Positions 34,012 to 43,876 of a DNA stretch of 44,017 bases are shown one piece after another. The translations under genes were made by a program, and so were the position numbers. The DNA comes from Candidatus Limnocylindrales bacterium (GTDB lineage Bacteria > Moduliflexota > Moduliflexia > Moduliflexales > JAUQPW01), in the NCBI GenBank assembly GCA_035559535.1, contig DATMBG010000013.1:1-44017 (forward strand). Direction: 5' to 3'. The notes under the pieces were generated by a model, which ran no database searches, had not been told where the DNA came from, and worked only from the letters and a program-made list of their open reading frames with translations. The first letter of the stretch is position 1. The number at the start of each line of letters is the position of its first letter.

Positions 34012-34164
34012 GTAACTGCAACAATTTAGTAGGTGTCACTTTTTCTGTCTGAACACCCCCTGGCCCCCCCTCCAGGGGGGACTGACGTGGGGTTGCTGCT
34101 GCTGAAGTCCCCCTGGAGGGGCAGAGGGTGTTTCTTTTTCCACCTACTAAATTGATACAGATAC
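34012..34164. mobile_element. MITE, copy 3
   Basis: A 153-bp element with terminal inverted repeats GTAACTGCAACAATTTAGTA and, at the other end, the complement of GTATCTGTATCAATTTAGTA (about 24 bp with three mismatches). Its interior matches copy 2, including TGTCACTTTTTCTGTCTGAA and GGTTGCTGCTGCTGAAGTCC. The flanks TTTCCAATAA and TTTCCATAA are nearly identical, consistent with a decayed target duplication. No protein is encoded. Confidence 0.88.
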
Positions 34165-34420
34165 TTTCCATAATTTTTTTATAGTTCTCTCAATCTGGCT
34201 TTCTTTCCTGATAGTACTGCTTTTTTCCCAACTCCCCTTCTCCCCTTGTGGGAGAGGGGCCGGAGGCGAGGGCTGCTTAAAGTCAAGCAAAGCTAAGTGA
34301 TCGTCTACCTGCCCATGTCGTCTGAAAAGGTAGAATCATCTCGAAAATCCTTTATTTAGAGGTTTTCATGCCCTTGGGATTTACATTACCCCGGAAACGA
34401 TCATCTGTACAGCTTCTCTT
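34165..34420. repeat. Gap with short dispersed repeats
   Basis: CTCCCCTTCTCCCC-TTGT-GGGAGAGGGG (34228-34262) is a hairpin related to that at 29540. GAGGGCTGCTTAAAGTCAAG (34270 onward) matches a segment at about 256-276. No gene is supported. Confidence 0.55.
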
Positions 34421-35182
34421 CTAATCTACGGCTTCCAGGCCAAAGATCTCCACATCTACTCCGGGAGACATAAGGGAGTGATTCCAATCCCCCTCGGGTT
34501 TCGATAAGCCATTCAGGGTAAACAGATTTTTATCACTTTGGCTGACTTCAACCTCTACCAGAGGATAGGGAACATGATGGACCCTTGCCCGGAAGAGTTT
34601 CTTACGCCGGCTGGAGTAGGCAAATAAAATATATCTTTCGATCAGAAAAAACTCTAAAGTTTCTGGTTCTGCCTGATGACGATTTGAGATAGGCCGATAT
34701 CTAAACCGGGTCTTTAAAGAAATGTCAGAGCCGAACCGGTGAGAGGAGTATAAAATTTCCTTTGTATCAGGATGGATCTCTGCTTGCATCGTGGCATAAA
34801 AGTAGGGCAGGTTAAAACTTAATCGAGCAATTTGCACGGCCAGCCATTGATTGGCATCCAATGAATAAAACCAAATTCCGGGTATACCGTGAGGATCATA
34901 AACATAGGTTCTCACATTGAGTTCCTGAAAATCTGATAGACCTGGTACGGTCGGAAAAAAGCGAGGACGTACGTCTTTCATGAAAAAGGGAATAATCCCT
35001 ATATAGGCGTTACCTTCAAAGGTATCTACCTGCAATCCTTCTGGTAAGGTGCGTTGAATGGCCTTCCCATCATATTCCCAATGTAAAAAGAGTAAGTTTC
35101 GCCACTTTTGGTACATGATAGGATTTCTATGGGTTGGTCGTTCTCTTACTTCTTGCCGTTTTAAAGAAGTCGGTTGTTCCAT
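34421..35182 (-). CDS. DUF2071 (YqjF-like) family protein
   Basis: A 253-residue protein with the DUF2071 pattern: LLFLHWEYDGKAIQRTLPEG near the start, VDTFEGNAYIGIIPFFM, ELNVRTYVYDPHGIPGIWFY-SLDA and the long antiparallel strand region ending with HHVPYPLVEVEV. The fold resembles acetoacetate decarboxylase-like barrels, but no biochemical function is established that I can name. The length is typical. The start has no strong ribosome-binding site. It is transcribed away from the DUF72 gene. Confidence 0.85.
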   Translation of the reverse strand: MEQPTSLKRQEVRERPTHRNPIMYQKWRNLLFLHWEYDGKAIQRTLPEGLQVDTFEGNAYIGIIPFFMKDVRPRFFPTVPGLSDFQELNVRTYVYDPHGIPGIWFYSLDANQWLAVQIARLSFNLPYFYATMQAEIHPDTKEILYSSHRFGSDISLKTRFRYRPISNRHQAEPETLEFFLIERYILFAYSSRRKKLFRARVHHVPYPLVEVEVSQSDKNLFTLNGLSKPEGDWNHSLMSPGVDVEIFGLEAVD

Positions 35183-35553
35183 AAAAGGTTTTCCATAGCC
35201 ATAGGGTTAGAGTTTTAAATTTCATTCCAGGATACGTATCATAAAAAATGTTTGCCTATATGGGGTAGATGTCAATTAAAATAAAGAAAAACAGTGTGAA
35301 ATGGATCTTCCTGAAGAGATTGCCCCCCACTTTGCTACAGGAGCATGAAGTTCCTGAAGGGTTCAGGGGATAGCCGCGGCTTGAAGAATGTTTAGAACTC
35401 TATCATCCGGTAGTTTGATGGATGAAGCTTCGGCGTTGAGTCGTGCCAAGAGTCCCCCAAAATGCGATAAATACAGGGGTGTATAGGAGCTTCTAAAAGA
35501 GAAAGATAAAAGTAATCTAGAGGCGATCGGTCGATCGCCCGTACTAAGGTGTT
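35183..35553. other. Divergent gap, nothing called
   Basis: 371 bases between divergent DUF2071 and DUF72 genes. Both promoters should lie here, but no convincing -35/-10 pair or repeat stood out. A short GC palindrome (GGCGATCGGTCGATCGCC) lies at about 35522-35540, close before the DUF72 start. Confidence 0.45.
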
Positions 35554-36276
35554 ATGACCGTTCGAATAGGTACCTCAGGTTGGGTTTATAACCACTGGCG
35601 TGGAATCTTTTACCCAAGAGGGTTACACCAGAAGGATTGGTTTAACTATTACGCACGGGAGTTTAATACCGTCGAGATCAATAATTCATTTTATCGGCTC
35701 CCGAGCTCGGTTACTTTCGAAGCGTGGCGTGAGCAGGCGCCCCTTGATTTTCTTTACGCCGTCAAGGCCAGCCGTTTCCTTACCCACTTTAAAAGACTCA
35801 AAGACCCCGAGGAATCGCTCCAAAGGTTCTTTGATCATGCCCGTCATTTAGGTAGAACTCTTGGCCCAGTACTTTATCAGCTTCCACCGCACTGGCAGGT
35901 CAACCTGCCGCGGTTTGAATATTTTCTGGCAGCCTTACCGAAGGAATATGTCCATGTTGTCGAATTCCGTGATACGAGCTGGTTGATTGAAGAGACTTTT
36001 CAGCTTATGGAACGCTATCATGTTGCCCATTGTATCCATGATAGGCATCCGCTGCAAATTCCTATCCGCCTGACCTCACCACCAGTCTACCTCCGTTTTC
36101 ATGGTGATCCTACCTGCGGTGGCGATTATCAACCCGCAGCCCTCGAAACCTGGGCCAGGCGCATGGATGATTGGTGTAACCAAAAGCTTGATATCTTCGT
36201 CTACTTTAATAATGATATCCACGGTTATGCCATAAAAAATGCCAGAATGCTGAAAAAGCTACTGACTAAAAGTTAA
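35554..36276 (+). CDS. DUF72 (YecE-like) family protein
   Basis: A 240-residue TIM-barrel protein of the DUF72 family. Typical segments are VRIGTSGWVYNHWRGIFYP, FNTVEINNSFYRLPS, FLYAVKASRFLTHFKRL, LGPVLYQLPPHW, VVEFRDTSWL, VYLRFHGDPT and IFVYFNNDIHGYAIKNA. The family is very widespread but its reaction is not known to me; the conserved acidic and His residues look enzymatic. AAGGTG upstream of the ATG is an acceptable ribosome-binding site. Confidence 0.93.
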   Translation: MTVRIGTSGWVYNHWRGIFYPRGLHQKDWFNYYAREFNTVEINNSFYRLPSSVTFEAWREQAPLDFLYAVKASRFLTHFKRLKDPEESLQRFFDHARHLGRTLGPVLYQLPPHWQVNLPRFEYFLAALPKEYVHVVEFRDTSWLIEETFQLMERYHVAHCIHDRHPLQIPIRLTSPPVYLRFHGDPTCGGDYQPAALETWARRMDDWCNQKLDIFVYFNNDIHGYAIKNARMLKKLLTKS

Positions 36277-36412
36277 ATGATACAGTGGGTCATGAATGCT
36301 TTCATTCTAACCTCAACGAATGGGTATAATACTAATTCCCTGGTTTCACAGATAGGAGCAATCCAGGGATTGCTCCTTTAATTCCATGGAAGCCTATAGA
36401 TTACCGGCTCTT

Positions 36413-36721
36413 TTAGTCAAAATCAAACAAATCTTCTAGAAACGATTTACGTCTTTTCCTTTTATAATAGTCGCTGTCTTCATATTCCCAATGGTTAGGA
36501 TCGTATTCTTCAAAGTCTCTTTTATAGGATCCGGTATCCTCCTGTCTTCGATACCTATCGCTATAATCTTCTCTCCAGGGAGATGTAGTTATGGATCGTT
36601 GGATTATTTTATCCAATTCTCCTCGATCTAACCATATTCCCCGGCATTGGGGACAATAATCCATCTCAATTCCCTGACGATTCGATAGCTTAAGTTCTAC
36701 CTGGCAAACGGGACAATACAT
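36413..36721 (-). CDS. Zinc-ribbon (zf-TFIIB type) protein
   Basis: A 102-residue protein with an N-terminal zinc ribbon: MYCPVCQVEL and DYCPQCRGIWLDRGELDKII, two CPxC knuckles 20 residues apart, followed by an acidic and tyrosine-rich tail (DYSDRYRRQED, EEYDPNHWEYEDSDYYK) ending KSFLEDLFDFD. AGGAGG precedes the ATG. The zf-TFIIB family is common in bacteria, with roles suggested in protein or nucleic-acid binding; nothing more specific can be said. Confidence 0.88.
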   Translation of the reverse strand: MYCPVCQVELKLSNRQGIEMDYCPQCRGIWLDRGELDKIIQRSITTSPWREDYSDRYRRQEDTGSYKRDFEEYDPNHWEYEDSDYYKRKRRKSFLEDLFDFD

Positions 36722-36836
36722 TTGTAATCCTCCTACCTATTCGTGCATGACCTGGAGGACTTTCTACCCTCCCCGTGGACGGGGAAGGTTCTAAATTACT
36801 CACCCTTTCAGGTCATGATGGGTCTTAACGATGCTT

Positions 36837-37793
36837 TTACTCTATTTGCTCTTTTAAAGAATGGACCTGTGTCAGGCCGGCCTTTGTCTTCGGTCGAGCC
36901 AGGGAGACTATTATAGAAATGACCAAAATACCGGCTACCACCCCCAGGGAAACCCCTATGGGAATCTTGTAAATATCCGTCAAGGTCATCTTAGCTCCTA
37001 CAAAGACTAAAACCGCTGCTAGTCCAAATTTGAGATAGTGGAAGTATTCCATTATACCCGCCAATGCAAAGTAGAGCGCACGCAATCCTAGAATGGCAAA
37101 TACATTGGAAGTATAAACAATAAAGGGATCGGTTGTTATAGCAAATATGGCCGGAATTGAATCAACGGCAAAGATCAAATCGGTGGTTTCGACCACCAGG
37201 AGTACTATTAAGAGGGGAGTAGCCCAGCGCTGACCGTTTAGTTTAATCAAGAATTTATCCTCATGATAATCCCCGGTTACAGGGATAAATTTCTTGAAAA
37301 GTCGAACCACGGGGTTTTTCTCGGGATGTACCTCAGTCTCTTCCTTAAGGGCCATCTTAATCCCAGTTAAGATCAAAAACCCTCCAAATACGTAAATGAT
37401 CCAATGGAATTTCTGAATCAAGGCGGCTCCGACCGCAATCATAACTGCACGCATGATCAATGCGCTCAGAATGCCCCAAAACAAAACTTTGTGTTGATAC
37501 TTTGAGGAGACATTGAAATAAGAAAATATTAAAAGAAATACAAAGATGTTATCAACACTGAGGGATTTTTCAATGAGATAACCCGTCAAAAATGCAAGGG
37601 CTGCTTCTGAGCCGCGCCAGTAGTAAACCCCCACATTAAAGAGAAGGGCCATAACGATCCAGATCCCACTCCAAATAAGTGCTTCTTTAACCCTGACTAT
37701 ATGAGCCTTACGATGAAAAACTCCCAAATCCAGGGCTAACATTCCAATCACGAATATATTAAAGCCTAACCACAACAGAACCTGATCTAACAT
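36837..37793 (-). CDS. TerC/Alx-family membrane transporter
   Basis: A 318-residue inner-membrane protein with about nine hydrophobic helices. TerC marks are FLTGYLIEKSLSVDNIFVFL, LFWGILSALIMRAVMIAVG, and VVETTDLIFAVDSIPAIFAI, where the paired acidic residues in the two symmetric halves (SVDN and AVDS) are thought to bind metal. Family members export Mn2+ or other cations. AAGGTG lies before the ATG. The first codons and leader have been tandemly duplicated (37756-37916). No manganese riboswitch was recognised upstream. Confidence 0.92.
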   Translation of the reverse strand: MLDQVLLWLGFNIFVIGMLALDLGVFHRKAHIVRVKEALIWSGIWIVMALLFNVGVYYWRGSEAALAFLTGYLIEKSLSVDNIFVFLLIFSYFNVSSKYQHKVLFWGILSALIMRAVMIAVGAALIQKFHWIIYVFGGFLILTGIKMALKEETEVHPEKNPVVRLFKKFIPVTGDYHEDKFLIKLNGQRWATPLLIVLLVVETTDLIFAVDSIPAIFAITTDPFIVYTSNVFAILGLRALYFALAGIMEYFHYLKFGLAAVLVFVGAKMTLTDIYKIPIGVSLGVVAGILVISIIVSLARPKTKAGLTQVHSLKEQIE

Positions 37794-37917
37794 GGAGTCA
37801 CCTTTTTTATTTTTTATTCCTGGGAATAACTTAAAAAATATTAAAGCTTAGCCACAACAGAACCTGATCCGACGTGGAGTCACCTTTTTTATTTTTTATT
37901 CCTGGGAATAACTTAAA
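37756..37917. repeat. 82-bp tandem duplication of the terC start region
   Basis: The block 37756-37834 recurs at 37838-37917 with a period of 82 and few changes; shared strings include CACAACAGAACCTGATC and GGAGTCACCTTTTTTATT. It covers the first 12 or so codons of the terC-like gene, its ribosome-binding site and some leader. In the outer copy the start ATG has become ACG, and the reading frame runs into a stop. Confidence 0.9.
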
Positions 37918-38026
37918 TTTACGGATAATAAAATTAGAGCGGGGTGATATGCTCCCGCACTTTAACCATTGTACCGTGCTTTGTAAAGCTAATTGGGCAT
38001 GGATTCTCTTTTTCTCTTCAAGCCTC

Positions 38027-38170
38027 ATAGGCACCAGAATAAGAAGGTTAATTCAAGCCTCGCGACCTGTTTAACAGGACGCGGCTACGGAGCTTGAAAA
38101 AACAGGGAAGCGAGGTGGCGAGATACTCGCATTCCCCGGTCAAGCTTTTCCACCTTATCCTGGTGCCTAT
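38027..38170. repeat. Dispersed repeat, copy 3, with inverted ends
   Basis: ATAGGCACCAGAATAAG (38027-38043) and CTTATCCTGGTGCCTAT (38154-38170) are inverted repeats with one mismatch. Inside are CCTGTTTAACAGG (38066-38078), CGGAGCTTGAAAAAAC and TTCCCCGGTCAAGCTTTTCC. The inner motif and the CTTATCCTGG end are shared with copies 1 and 2. The structure suggests a small non-autonomous element about 144 bp long. Confidence 0.7.
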
Positions 38171-38263
38171 ACCTCCAGCCTCTCTTCCAAAGCTTCCGGA
38201 GAAGAATAGAGGTGAGGATAAAATGGTTCTTTACATTATAACTTTACAAAGCAACCGGATTAT

Positions 38264-39127
38264 CTAAATAAAGCTTCCTTCTCGTGCCATAGCCTCCAAT
38301 CTGGCGATACGATCCTCAATGGGGGGATGGGTACTGAAGAGCTTTAGGAAACTCTCTCCCCGTAAAGGATTTACAATAAACAAGTGGGCCGTTCCGGGAT
38401 TAGCGGCCATAGGGATTTGAGATACCCCCCGTTCTATCTTTCTTAAGGCACTGGCCAGGTATAAGGGGTTCCCACAGAATTTAGCTCCCCCTTCATCGGC
38501 CAAATATTCCCGTGATCGAGAAATGGCCATCTGGATAATCATGGCGGCAATGGGAGCTACAATCATCAGGATTAGATTTCCCAGGAAACCCATTCCTCCT
38601 CCCTCTTCTTCCTCATCCTGACCGCCCCCAAAGATCAGGGTCCACTGGGCCATATTTGCCAGCATGCTAATGGCTCCGGCTATTGTCGCTGCAATGGTGG
38701 AAATCAAGGTATCACGATGCCATACATGGGCAAGTTCATGCCCTATTACACCCGATAATTCTTCCCGGTTAAGCAATCTCATAATTCCACGGGTGACGGC
38801 TACGGCTGCATGCTCTGGGTTTCGACCGGTTGCGAAGGCATTGGGAGTTTCCTCATCGATGATATAGAGTTTCGGTATGGGCATACCGACTTTCATACAG
38901 AGTTCCTGTACAATACGATAAAGTTCCGGAGCTTGTTCGGGAGTTACCTCATGAGCCCCATACATGGATAAAACAATTTTATCGCTGAACCAGTAAGCTC
39001 CCAGGTTCATCATACTGGCAATGATAAACGCGAGAATCATCCCTTGGTTTCCACCCAAGAGGTTTCCAATGAAGATAAATAGTAAGGTCAATCCAACCAG
39101 AAAGAGAGTCGTTTTAAACCGGTTCAT
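38264..39127 (-). CDS. htpX: Membrane zinc metalloprotease HtpX
   Basis: A 287-residue M48-family protease of the inner membrane, which degrades misfolded membrane proteins together with FtsH. Two hydrophobic helices (residues about 5-22 and 28-48) precede [16 protein letters not shown]; the zinc motif is [10 protein letters not shown] (His130, Glu131, His134). A central hydrophobic pair and [17 protein letters not shown], supplying the third ligand (Glu), follow; the C-terminus reads [18 protein letters not shown]. All catalytic residues are intact. AGGAG lies before the ATG. Confidence 0.96.
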   Translation of the reverse strand: MNRFKTTLFLVGLTLLFIFIGNLLGGNQGMILAFIIASMMNLGAYWFSDKIVLSMYGAHEVTPEQAPELYRIVQELCMKVGMPIPKLYIIDEETPNAFATGRNPEHAAVAVTRGIMRLLNREELSGVIGHELAHVWHRDTLISTIAATIAGAISMLANMAQWTLIFGGGQDEEEEGGGMGFLGNLILMIVAPIAAMIIQMAISRSREYLADEGGAKFCGNPLYLASALRKIERGVSQIPMAANPGTAHLFIVNPLRGESFLKLFSTHPPIEDRIARLEAMAREGSFI

Positions 39128-39341
39128 AGTTTTTACTCCTGATCCGATATCTAATCCTGTAAAAGGTTGTTTAACTTACTTTTCGATTCCTTGCTTCTTA
39201 TTACCTCAAATTACCTCAAAAGAAACTGTACAGATGTCGTCACCTTATTCCCTTTTACAGGCCAGATACGGCGGAGTCCAGGATAAAATCAAAGGGATAC
39301 CATTTAAGCCTTTACGTTGGGTTTACAAAACGCAGGGGTTT

Positions 39342-39779
39342 TTAGGCGAGATAAAGAAGGGGGGTTATTTCGTCGGTATTTTCAGGAGTTGGGATCTTCC
39401 TTGTTTCAGATCCCAGGCTGACAGGAAGGCGGTAAAAATCGGTTTGGCCCAGGTGAGAAAAACTTTGAGCAGAAGATCGCATCAGGACCATCTGAGTGAT
39501 AACAACAGGAGGGTGGTCTCGGGAGATAAAACGAAATTTTAACAAGGGGATCCGAACAGTTCGGTTTCTTAAAGACAGGTGAGGCGAAGATTGAAAAGCT
39601 TCTTTTTTCTGCAAATCTGAATCTATTTTTTGAGCGCTCCAGGATAAGATAGAATCTGGATAAGCTAAAAGATAAAGCGTATTTTCTCCGTCTGCCTGAT
39701 CCCCTTGCAAACCCCAGGCAAAGAAGATTACCGTAATGAGTAAGTAAGCAGTGAAGGAATTTAAAATCGAATTTCCCAT
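39342..39779 (-). CDS. Hypothetical small exported protein
   Basis: A 145-residue open frame whose N-terminus looks like a signal peptide (MGNSILNSFTAYLLITVIFF-AWGLQGDQADG). The remainder has no recognised domain, contains strands such as VRIPLLKFRFISRDHPPVVI and ends EITPLLYLA. The ribosome-binding site is weak. It is the best coding candidate in the 840-base space between htpX and the potassium-channel gene, but could be a decayed gene. Confidence 0.4.
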   Translation of the reverse strand: MGNSILNSFTAYLLITVIFFAWGLQGDQADGENTLYLLAYPDSILSWSAQKIDSDLQKKEAFQSSPHLSLRNRTVRIPLLKFRFISRDHPPVVITQMVLMRSSAQSFSHLGQTDFYRLPVSLGSETRKIPTPENTDEITPLLYLA

Positions 39780-39964
39780 TTCAAATATTTCGTTTAAACT
39801 TCTGAATTCATCAGGGTAGCTGTATCATAAATACTACCTGTAGCCAAAAACGTCAAGGGGAGTTTCTGGATGTTAAAACTCGTAGGGCTTCTCCTAAATC
39901 TGCCCGGTTAGTTTTAATTTAAGTTCTTTGAGGGACCAGAAGATTCCTGAATCTGGTTAAAGGC

Positions 39965-40990
39965 TCAATCTTCCTCACCGGCAAGTTTTCTAAGTTTATC
40001 AACCTGTTCTGGCTCTCCCATAACAATAAGAATATCCCCCTTTTGGATATGGGTAGAGGGTTTAGGGTTGTAGGTATATTTACCCTCCTGCCGATTTTTT
40101 ATGGCTATTACGATCAACCCGGTCTTTTGAGGGATCTGGGCTTCTCCCAATGTTTTTCCCGAAAGTGAGGAATGGGGAGGGACTTCAATTTCCTCCACAC
40201 GCAGGGTACCATCCCCTTCTCGTAACATAGTATCTAGAAAGTCAACTACTGCAGGCCTGATAAGGAGGGAGGCCATCCGGAGACCTCCTATAAAATTCGG
40301 AGAAACCACACTATGGGCACCGGCAGCTAATAATTTTTTCTCTGACTCCTCCTCAACTACTCGGGATACAATTTTTAAGTGGGGGTTTAAGGCCCGGGCA
40401 GTTAACACCACAAAAACATTGTCCTTGTCTGTAGGGAGGGCACTGACTAAACCCCTGGCTCTTTCTATACCGGCCTCTAATAAAACCGCGTCTTTGGTGG
40501 CGTCCCCTTCGATATATTGAAGGACCCCTTGATTTTTTAGCATCTCCAGGGTTGTATGATCTTTCTCTATTACTACAAAAGGGATTTTTGTCTTCAAGAA
40601 CTCCTCCACAATCCATCGTCCGGTATCTCCTGCTCCACAGATAATAAAATGGTTGGATAATTTTTGGATTTGCTTTTGCATTTTCCTCCTCTTCATTAAA
40701 CGACCTAATTCCCCATCGACAATAAACGCTGCAAATACGCTCATTCCGTATCCAATAATACCGATACCGCTTAAAATAAGGCCCATGGTAAAAATTCTAC
40801 CCCGGGAAGAAAGAGGGTGGATTTCCCCATAACCCACGGTAGCCAGGGTGATAACGGTCATATAAATAGCATCCAATAACGACCATCCTTCAAGGGTGGT
40901 ATATCCCAGAATGCCGCCACAGATTACAATCAGGATAAGAATGAGGGCCGTTAACATTTTCCTGCGGTAAATCGATGGATATACGGGCAT
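39965..40990 (-). CDS. MthK-like potassium channel with RCK domains
   Basis: A 341-residue two-helix potassium channel. The first helix (residues 12-30) and the second (about 65-92) flank the pore with selectivity filter TVGYGE (51-56). A cytoplasmic RCK/TrkA-N domain begins at HFIICGAGDTGRWIVEE (GxGxxG nucleotide-binding loop, about 119-124) and a TrkA-C domain (EEIEVPPHSSLSGKTLGEAQIP to GDILIVMGE) closes the protein. The layout equals MthK from Methanothermobacter, with gating by cytoplasmic ligand. GAAGGA precedes the ATG. Confidence 0.94.
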   Translation of the reverse strand: MPVYPSIYRRKMLTALILILIVICGGILGYTTLEGWSLLDAIYMTVITLATVGYGEIHPLSSRGRIFTMGLILSGIGIIGYGMSVFAAFIVDGELGRLMKRRKMQKQIQKLSNHFIICGAGDTGRWIVEEFLKTKIPFVVIEKDHTTLEMLKNQGVLQYIEGDATKDAVLLEAGIERARGLVSALPTDKDNVFVVLTARALNPHLKIVSRVVEEESEKKLLAAGAHSVVSPNFIGGLRMASLLIRPAVVDFLDTMLREGDGTLRVEEIEVPPHSSLSGKTLGEAQIPQKTGLIVIAIKNRQEGKYTYNPKPSTHIQKGDILIVMGEPEQVDKLRKLAGEED

Positions 40991-41151
40991 GTCTTTCGTC
41001 CTTCAAGGAATAATTCGCTAAAATTTAGTTAGAAATTTATAAATTAATTATTATATTAGTATTTGAGAAAAATCGGTTTAAACTTTAACTTAGATTGCAT
41101 GAACCTTATTGGCAAGTCAATTAAATTTTCTATGATGAGGAGGTTGTTAGT

Positions 41152-41760
41152 ATGAATGTGCGTTTTTCAAGTAAAGTTCTAGGGAGCTTAGTAGTGTTAT
41201 TGTTATTTTTACAGATCACGGGCTGTGCAAAGAAAACCAAGCCGATTCCTTCCTCGGCTCCTACCGGGAATCAAATTGTAGCACCTCCGGTCACCAATCC
41301 CGAGACTACTCCGGCCCAGAACCCTTCATCGATTACGGATAAAAACATATCTGAAACGGCAAAGCCTAAACGTCCCACCGGAGAATATGTGGATGCTTCG
41401 AGCGTATTAAAGGATGTCTTTTTTGATTTTGATAAATCTGATCTAAAACCGGAGGCCCGAAGAGCTTTGGAAGAGAATGCTGCCTGGCTTAAAAAGAATC
41501 CCCAGGTTCAGATTCTCATCGAAGGTCATTGCGATGAAAGGGGAACGGTAGAGTATAATGAAGCCCTTGGGGAGCGAAGGGCCTTAAGTGTAAAGAGTTA
41601 TTTGATAAACCTTGGAATAAGCGCCGATAGAATCTCGACGATCAGTTATGGGGAACTAAAACCCTTTGATCCGGGGCATAATGAAGAGGCCTGGGCCAAG
41701 AATCGACGAGCACACTTCAAAATTTCAACCGAGAGGGTTTCTCAGGGACCTTCCCAGTAA
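41152..41760 (+). CDS. pal: Pal/OmpA-family outer-membrane lipoprotein
   Basis: A 202-residue lipoprotein. The signal ends in the lipobox LQITGCAKK with Cys25, followed by a Pro/Thr/Ser-rich spacer (residues about 28-75), then an OmpA-C peptidoglycan-binding domain: [42 protein letters not shown] (with the family Asp and Arg that bind diaminopimelate) and [26 protein letters not shown]. It tethers the outer membrane to the wall, which implies a diderm cell. GAGGAGG precedes the ATG. No other tol genes are close. Confidence 0.94.
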   Translation: MNVRFSSKVLGSLVVLLLFLQITGCAKKTKPIPSSAPTGNQIVAPPVTNPETTPAQNPSSITDKNISETAKPKRPTGEYVDASSVLKDVFFDFDKSDLKPEARRALEENAAWLKKNPQVQILIEGHCDERGTVEYNEALGERRALSVKSYLINLGISADRISTISYGELKPFDPGHNEEAWAKNRRAHFKISTERVSQGPSQ

Positions 41761-41847
41761 GAAACCCTTGAGCCAGTTACCAGAGCTTACCTTCTTGGTA
41801 AAGCCTGAGAAATTATTCTTAGTATTTTTAAGGCGATGATGAAGGGC

Positions 41848-41886
41848 CTGTTCCTCCAATAAGCTTAGAACAGGCTCTAGGCCCGT
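41848..41886. repeat. Inverted repeat between pal and tatC
   Basis: GGGCCTGTTC (about 41846-41855) pairs with GAACAGGC and the following GGCCC (about 41867-41884). It lies in the convergent gap and may end transcription from either side, but there is no T-run after the stem on either strand. Confidence 0.4.
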
Positions 41887-41901
41887 CAAAAAAAGATCCT
41901 T

Positions 41902-42627
41902 CTACTTTTTTCCAAATAATTTCACCAAAATCACACTGATCTCATACAGTACCAGAAGGGGGACCATCATGAGACTCATATTGAAAATATCCGGAGTAGG
42001 AGTTAAGACGGCTGAGGTGATGGCGATGATGAGGATGGCGTATTTTCGCCCCCAGGTCAAATGATGGGTCTGAACGACTCCTATACGCCCCAATAATAAC
42101 ATCACCAAAGGAAGCTCAAAAACCATCCCAAAGGCGAAGGTCAACCAAAAAACAAAGGAAACGTAATTTTCTATGGAGAGATAGGGATCGATTTGGCTGG
42201 TTCCATAGCTGATTAAGAATTGAATTCCAAAGGGAAGTACAAAAAAATAACAGAGGGTGCATCCCGTGAGAAAAAGAATCACGGCACTAACTACCACAGG
42301 TAGGGTGTAGGTCTTACTTTCCGGGATAAAAAAAGGGGAAATTCCCTGCCACAGGTAGTAAAAAATGAGGGGGGAAATCATAAACAGGCTGGATAAAAAA
42401 GCCACTTTAAGGTAGGAGATAAAAGCTTCGCCGGGGCTATAAAAAACTAAAGGAGCCGTTGTAATCGATTTACCAACAATTTTGATGATGCGTTCTGTAT
42501 AAAAGAAATTAATAACGGTTAGAAGTCCTGAAGCAAGCGCAATTCGTTTAAGAGAGCTCCGTAAATTCTCGATTTTCTGGGTTAGATTTTGCCCGCGTAC
42601 TTCCTTGAGTAATTCCTCAGCCTTCAT
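41902..42627 (-). CDS. tatC: Sec-independent translocase subunit TatC
   Basis: A six-helix inner-membrane protein of the twin-arginine pathway, 241 residues from the ATG at 42627; a TTG at 42639 is possible but neither start has a clear ribosome-binding site. The usual N-terminal HLxELR motif is altered (QKIENLRSSLKRIAL). Retained parts are FISYLKVAFLSSLFMISPLIFYYLWQGISPFFIPES, SFVFWLTFAFGMVFELPLVM (with the conserved F-E) and AVLTPTPDIFNMSLMMVPLLVLYE (conserved TP-D-S pattern). It recognises folded twin-arginine substrates. No tatA/tatB is adjacent. Confidence 0.93.
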   Translation of the reverse strand: MKAEELLKEVRGQNLTQKIENLRSSLKRIALASGLLTVINFFYTERIIKIVGKSITTAPLVFYSPGEAFISYLKVAFLSSLFMISPLIFYYLWQGISPFFIPESKTYTLPVVVSAVILFLTGCTLCYFFVLPFGIQFLISYGTSQIDPYLSIENYVSFVFWLTFAFGMVFELPLVMLLLGRIGVVQTHHLTWGRKYAILIIAITSAVLTPTPDIFNMSLMMVPLLVLYEISVILVKLFGKK

Positions 42628-42745
42628 AGGATGGAGCAAAACTTTTCTTTTGGTGGAGATTTATCCCGGCAAAGGGAGGAACCTCCTCCAGGGTTCCTCA
42701 AGAACACATAGTGAATCGGGGTACCGGTTATCACGTCTAGAAAAA

Positions 42746-43815
<1,070 letters not shown>

Positions 43816-43876
43816 TTTATTAGAAAAGAATAAGTAAAGAAGTAAGCAATAAGCAAATAGTAAGAGAAAAATTACA

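Noticed and set aside
37790-38000. yybP-ykoY manganese riboswitch upstream of the TerC-like gene
   Set aside because: The expected conserved loops and stem arrangement were not seen; the region is instead a tandem duplication.
39021-39542. Plus-strand open frame of 173 codons after the start of htpX
   Set aside because: It overlaps htpX antisense and has no ribosome-binding site or recognisable domain.
41109-41136. TTGGCA-16-TATGAT promoter for pal
   Set aside because: Initiation would fall at or after the ribosome-binding site, so it could not give a translatable leader.
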